A stretch of DNA of 64,000 bases from Spirochaetales bacterium (lineage in GTDB: Bacteria > Spirochaetota > Spirochaetia > UBA9216), in contig JAEKNX010000001.1 in assembly GCA_016839055.1 (NCBI GenBank), forward strand, positions 239,693-303,692, read 5' to 3'. This document shows, piece after piece, positions 62,682 through 64,000 of this stretch (position 1 is its first letter; each line of letters starts with the position of its first letter). The position numbers and the translations under genes are program-made. The notes beneath the pieces were generated by a model. That model had not been told where the DNA came from and made no database searches. It worked only from the letters and a program-made list of their open reading frames with translations.

Positions 62682-63206
62682 ATGACTGATAAAAAACTCC
62701 TGCTGCATACATGCTGCGGTCCCTGCGCAACTGCCTCTGTTGAGCGCCTTCTGGATGAGGGCTGGGCGGTTGACTTGTTTTACAGTAATTCTAATATTCT
62801 CAGCTATGATGAGTATCAGCGCCGCCTCGAGGGGGTTCTGAAAATCGCCGGATATTTTAAAGTCGGCCTTGTTGAAGATGAATATGATCATGATGCGTGG
62901 CTCTGCGAAATTAAGGGTCTTGAGGCCGAACCCGAGAAGGGCAGCCGCTGCGGAGTCTGTTTTGAGTATAGTCTCGGACGTACGGCCGCCGTCTCTGGAG
63001 GATACAGCGGATGGGCAACTACTCTGACAATCAGCCCGCACAAGAACTCCAAACTAATCTTTGAGATAGGGAAGAAGGCAGGCGGGTTTATTGAATATGA
63101 TTTCAAGAAGAAAAACGGATTTGCCCGCAGTATCGAGCTGTCAAAGAAGCTGGACCTTTACAGGCAGCAGTACTGCGGCTGTGAGTTCTCGATGAATCGG
63201 GAATGA
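62682..63206 (+). CDS. queH: Epoxyqueuosine reductase QueH
   Basis: 174 residues of the DUF208/QueH family. The hallmark cysteines are C11 and C12 with C15 in HTCCGPC, two in RCGVCF, and two in YCGCEF; they bind the [4Fe-4S] and neighbouring metal site. QueH replaces QueG in the last step of queuosine synthesis in tRNA. The C-terminus is slightly short. No ribosome site is seen before the ATG; a TATAAT at 62666-62671 is 10 nt upstream. Confidence 0.88.
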   Translation: MTDKKLLLHTCCGPCATASVERLLDEGWAVDLFYSNSNILSYDEYQRRLEGVLKIAGYFKVGLVEDEYDHDAWLCEIKGLEAEPEKGSRCGVCFEYSLGRTAAVSGGYSGWATTLTISPHKNSKLIFEIGKKAGGFIEYDFKKKNGFARSIELSKKLDLYRQQYCGCEFSMNRE

Positions 63207-63207
63207 C

Positions 63208-63882
63208 TTAGTAAGGCAGTACAATATAAAACATAAAAAGATAATGGATTGCGGCCCCGCCTAGAACAAAGAGATGCCAAATCTCATGAAAACCGAATTT
63301 ACCCGGAATCGGATTCGGTTTTTCAATATAAAAAATCACCGCTCCTACTGAATAAAGGATTCCTCCCAGAAGAATCATTGAAACTCCCCAAAGCCCAACC
63401 TTAGGTATGAGGTGAATAATCAGGGCCGCGCCTATCCATCCCATACAGATGTACAGGGTGTTTGTGAACCATTTAGGAATGGATGGAAATACTGCCTTGA
63501 TTGTTACGCCGGCGCCTGCAAGAAGCCAGACGACACCGAAGGTACTCCAGCCCCATGAGTCACGGCTTAAGACAAGGCAGAGAGGAGTGTAGGTTCCGGC
63601 AATGAGTATGAAAATTGACAGATAGTCAAAAAGCCTGAAGAAAGCATTCAGTCGGTCTGAGCCGTCTATGCCGTGATGAAAGGCACTTGCCAGAAACAAC
63701 AGGAAGAGACTGGCTCCGTAGATTGAAAATCCCACTACATGCCAGACACTTCCGTATATGGCTGACTGGACAATGAGAAAAACCATTCCCAGTAATGAGA
63801 ATGCGGCCCCGGCTGTATGGGTAACCGTATTTATAACTTCATCGGTAACATGGCGGCTTCCGTCTTTGCTTGTTTCATTCAT
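63208..63882 (-). CDS. Hemolysin III/YqfA-family membrane protein
   Basis: 224 residues with seven hydrophobic helices and conserved residues of the progestin/adipoQ receptor-hemolysin III superfamily: EVINTVTHTAGAAFSLLG (His), SAFHHGIDG (Ser, His), and FGFHEIWHLFVLGGAAIHY (three His). These His, Ser and Asp residues form a zinc site in the family. The hemolysin name is historical; lipid or membrane-fluidity roles are suspected. It converges on queH with a 1-nt gap. Confidence 0.88.
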   Translation of the reverse strand: MNETSKDGSRHVTDEVINTVTHTAGAAFSLLGMVFLIVQSAIYGSVWHVVGFSIYGASLFLLFLASAFHHGIDGSDRLNAFFRLFDYLSIFILIAGTYTPLCLVLSRDSWGWSTFGVVWLLAGAGVTIKAVFPSIPKWFTNTLYICMGWIGAALIIHLIPKVGLWGVSMILLGGILYSVGAVIFYIEKPNPIPGKFGFHEIWHLFVLGGAAIHYLFMFYIVLPY

Positions 63883-63934
63883 AGAATTATAATATGGAAA
63901 ATGAGAGTTTTGGTCAATTGAGCTGATAAATTCC

Positions 63935-64000
63935 CAGCAATTCTAAATTTGGCTGTAATTATATAATCATCCGGCCCTTGCTGCACCCCGTACCTATATT
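63935..64000 (-). repeat. MITE-like element, copy 3 (diverged, cut by window end)
   Basis: It begins CAGCAATTCTAAATTTGGCTG, matching the reverse complement of the right end of copies 1 and 2. Further in, CGGCCCTTGCTG.ACCCCG aligns with rc of CGGGGTCAGCAAGGGCCG. Several substitutions and small indels separate it from copies 1 and 2. The left flank shows no certain target duplication. Confidence 0.65.

Noticed and set aside
1..64000. tRNA, rRNA, CRISPR arrays, integrases and intact transposases
   Set aside because: Looked for in the intergenic gaps and gene list but none could be supported; a short tRNA could still have been missed by eye.

Overview
The window reads as a spirochaete chromosome segment (Spirochaetales-like; genus not assignable). 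The best marker is a P83/P100-family protein (52818-54356), a family best known from Borrelia and other spirochaetes. Supporting traits are Gram-negative export machinery (TolC, RND, MacAB-type), lipoproteins and sugar-free housekeeping clusters. No tRNA, rRNA, CRISPR array, integrase or intact transposase gene was seen.

Layout. 1-749: 3' part of an N-carbamoylputrescine amidase-like gene. 752-7605 (minus): six-gene operon, YIP1-family membrane protein, TolC, adaptor, ABC ATPase and two MacB-type permeases. 7804-13560 (minus): second tripartite pump, TolC-adaptor-RND, ending in a small PII-like gene. 13807-19378 (minus): envelope cluster of two tandem paralogous lipoproteins, a beta-helix lipoprotein and a transglutaminase/TPR protein. 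19840-27140 (plus): flavin reductase locus, an FMN/FAD fumarate reductase-like lipoprotein, a DcuS/DcuR-type two-component pair, a second membrane-anchored FAD reductase, and recQ translationally coupled at the end. 27389-31729: ferredoxin-like protein, DJ-1/PfpI protein, lipase-like hydrolase, ParB-like protein and phosphoesterase. 31857-34777: TetR regulator and ABC exporter with matching palindromic operators. 34830-38834 (minus): TPR protein, PilZ protein, 6S RNA, zapA, a coiled-coil protein and rplT-rpmI-infC. 38972-46187: membrane protein, lysC with a lysine riboswitch, a JAMM-DinG helicase fusion, orphan groES, a SEC-C-tailed protein and a sigma-70-family sigma factor behind a sigma-54-type promoter. 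46341-50120: ppdK and adenosine deaminase. 50580-54356: cyclic-nucleotide-binding protein, beta-propeller/HEAT protein and P83/100 protein. 54405-59771 (minus): small protein, ParB-fold protein, PBP1A, PEGA protein and LysM/M23 peptidase. 60120-61780: CNB-TPR and CNB-HTH pair. 61781-62680: decayed gene fragments. 62682-63882: queH and a hemolysin III-family gene.

The most notable unexplained structure is repetitive. A 269-bp MITE-like element occurs at 19435 and 50128 (same orientation, roughly 93 percent identical by eye), with 11-bp terminal inverted repeats and, for the first copy, an 8-bp flanking duplication. A diverged third copy begins at 63935 in the opposite orientation. A separate 62-63 bp palindromic repeat sits in the lysC leader (41066) and beside the M23/CNB divergent promoters (59856). 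Regulatory signals of interest are a sigma-54 promoter ahead of a sigma-70-family gene (reminiscent of the Borrelia RpoN-RpoS cascade), a 6S RNA next to zapA, and several genes whose -10 box lies 6-7 nt before the ATG, suggesting leaderless mRNAs.
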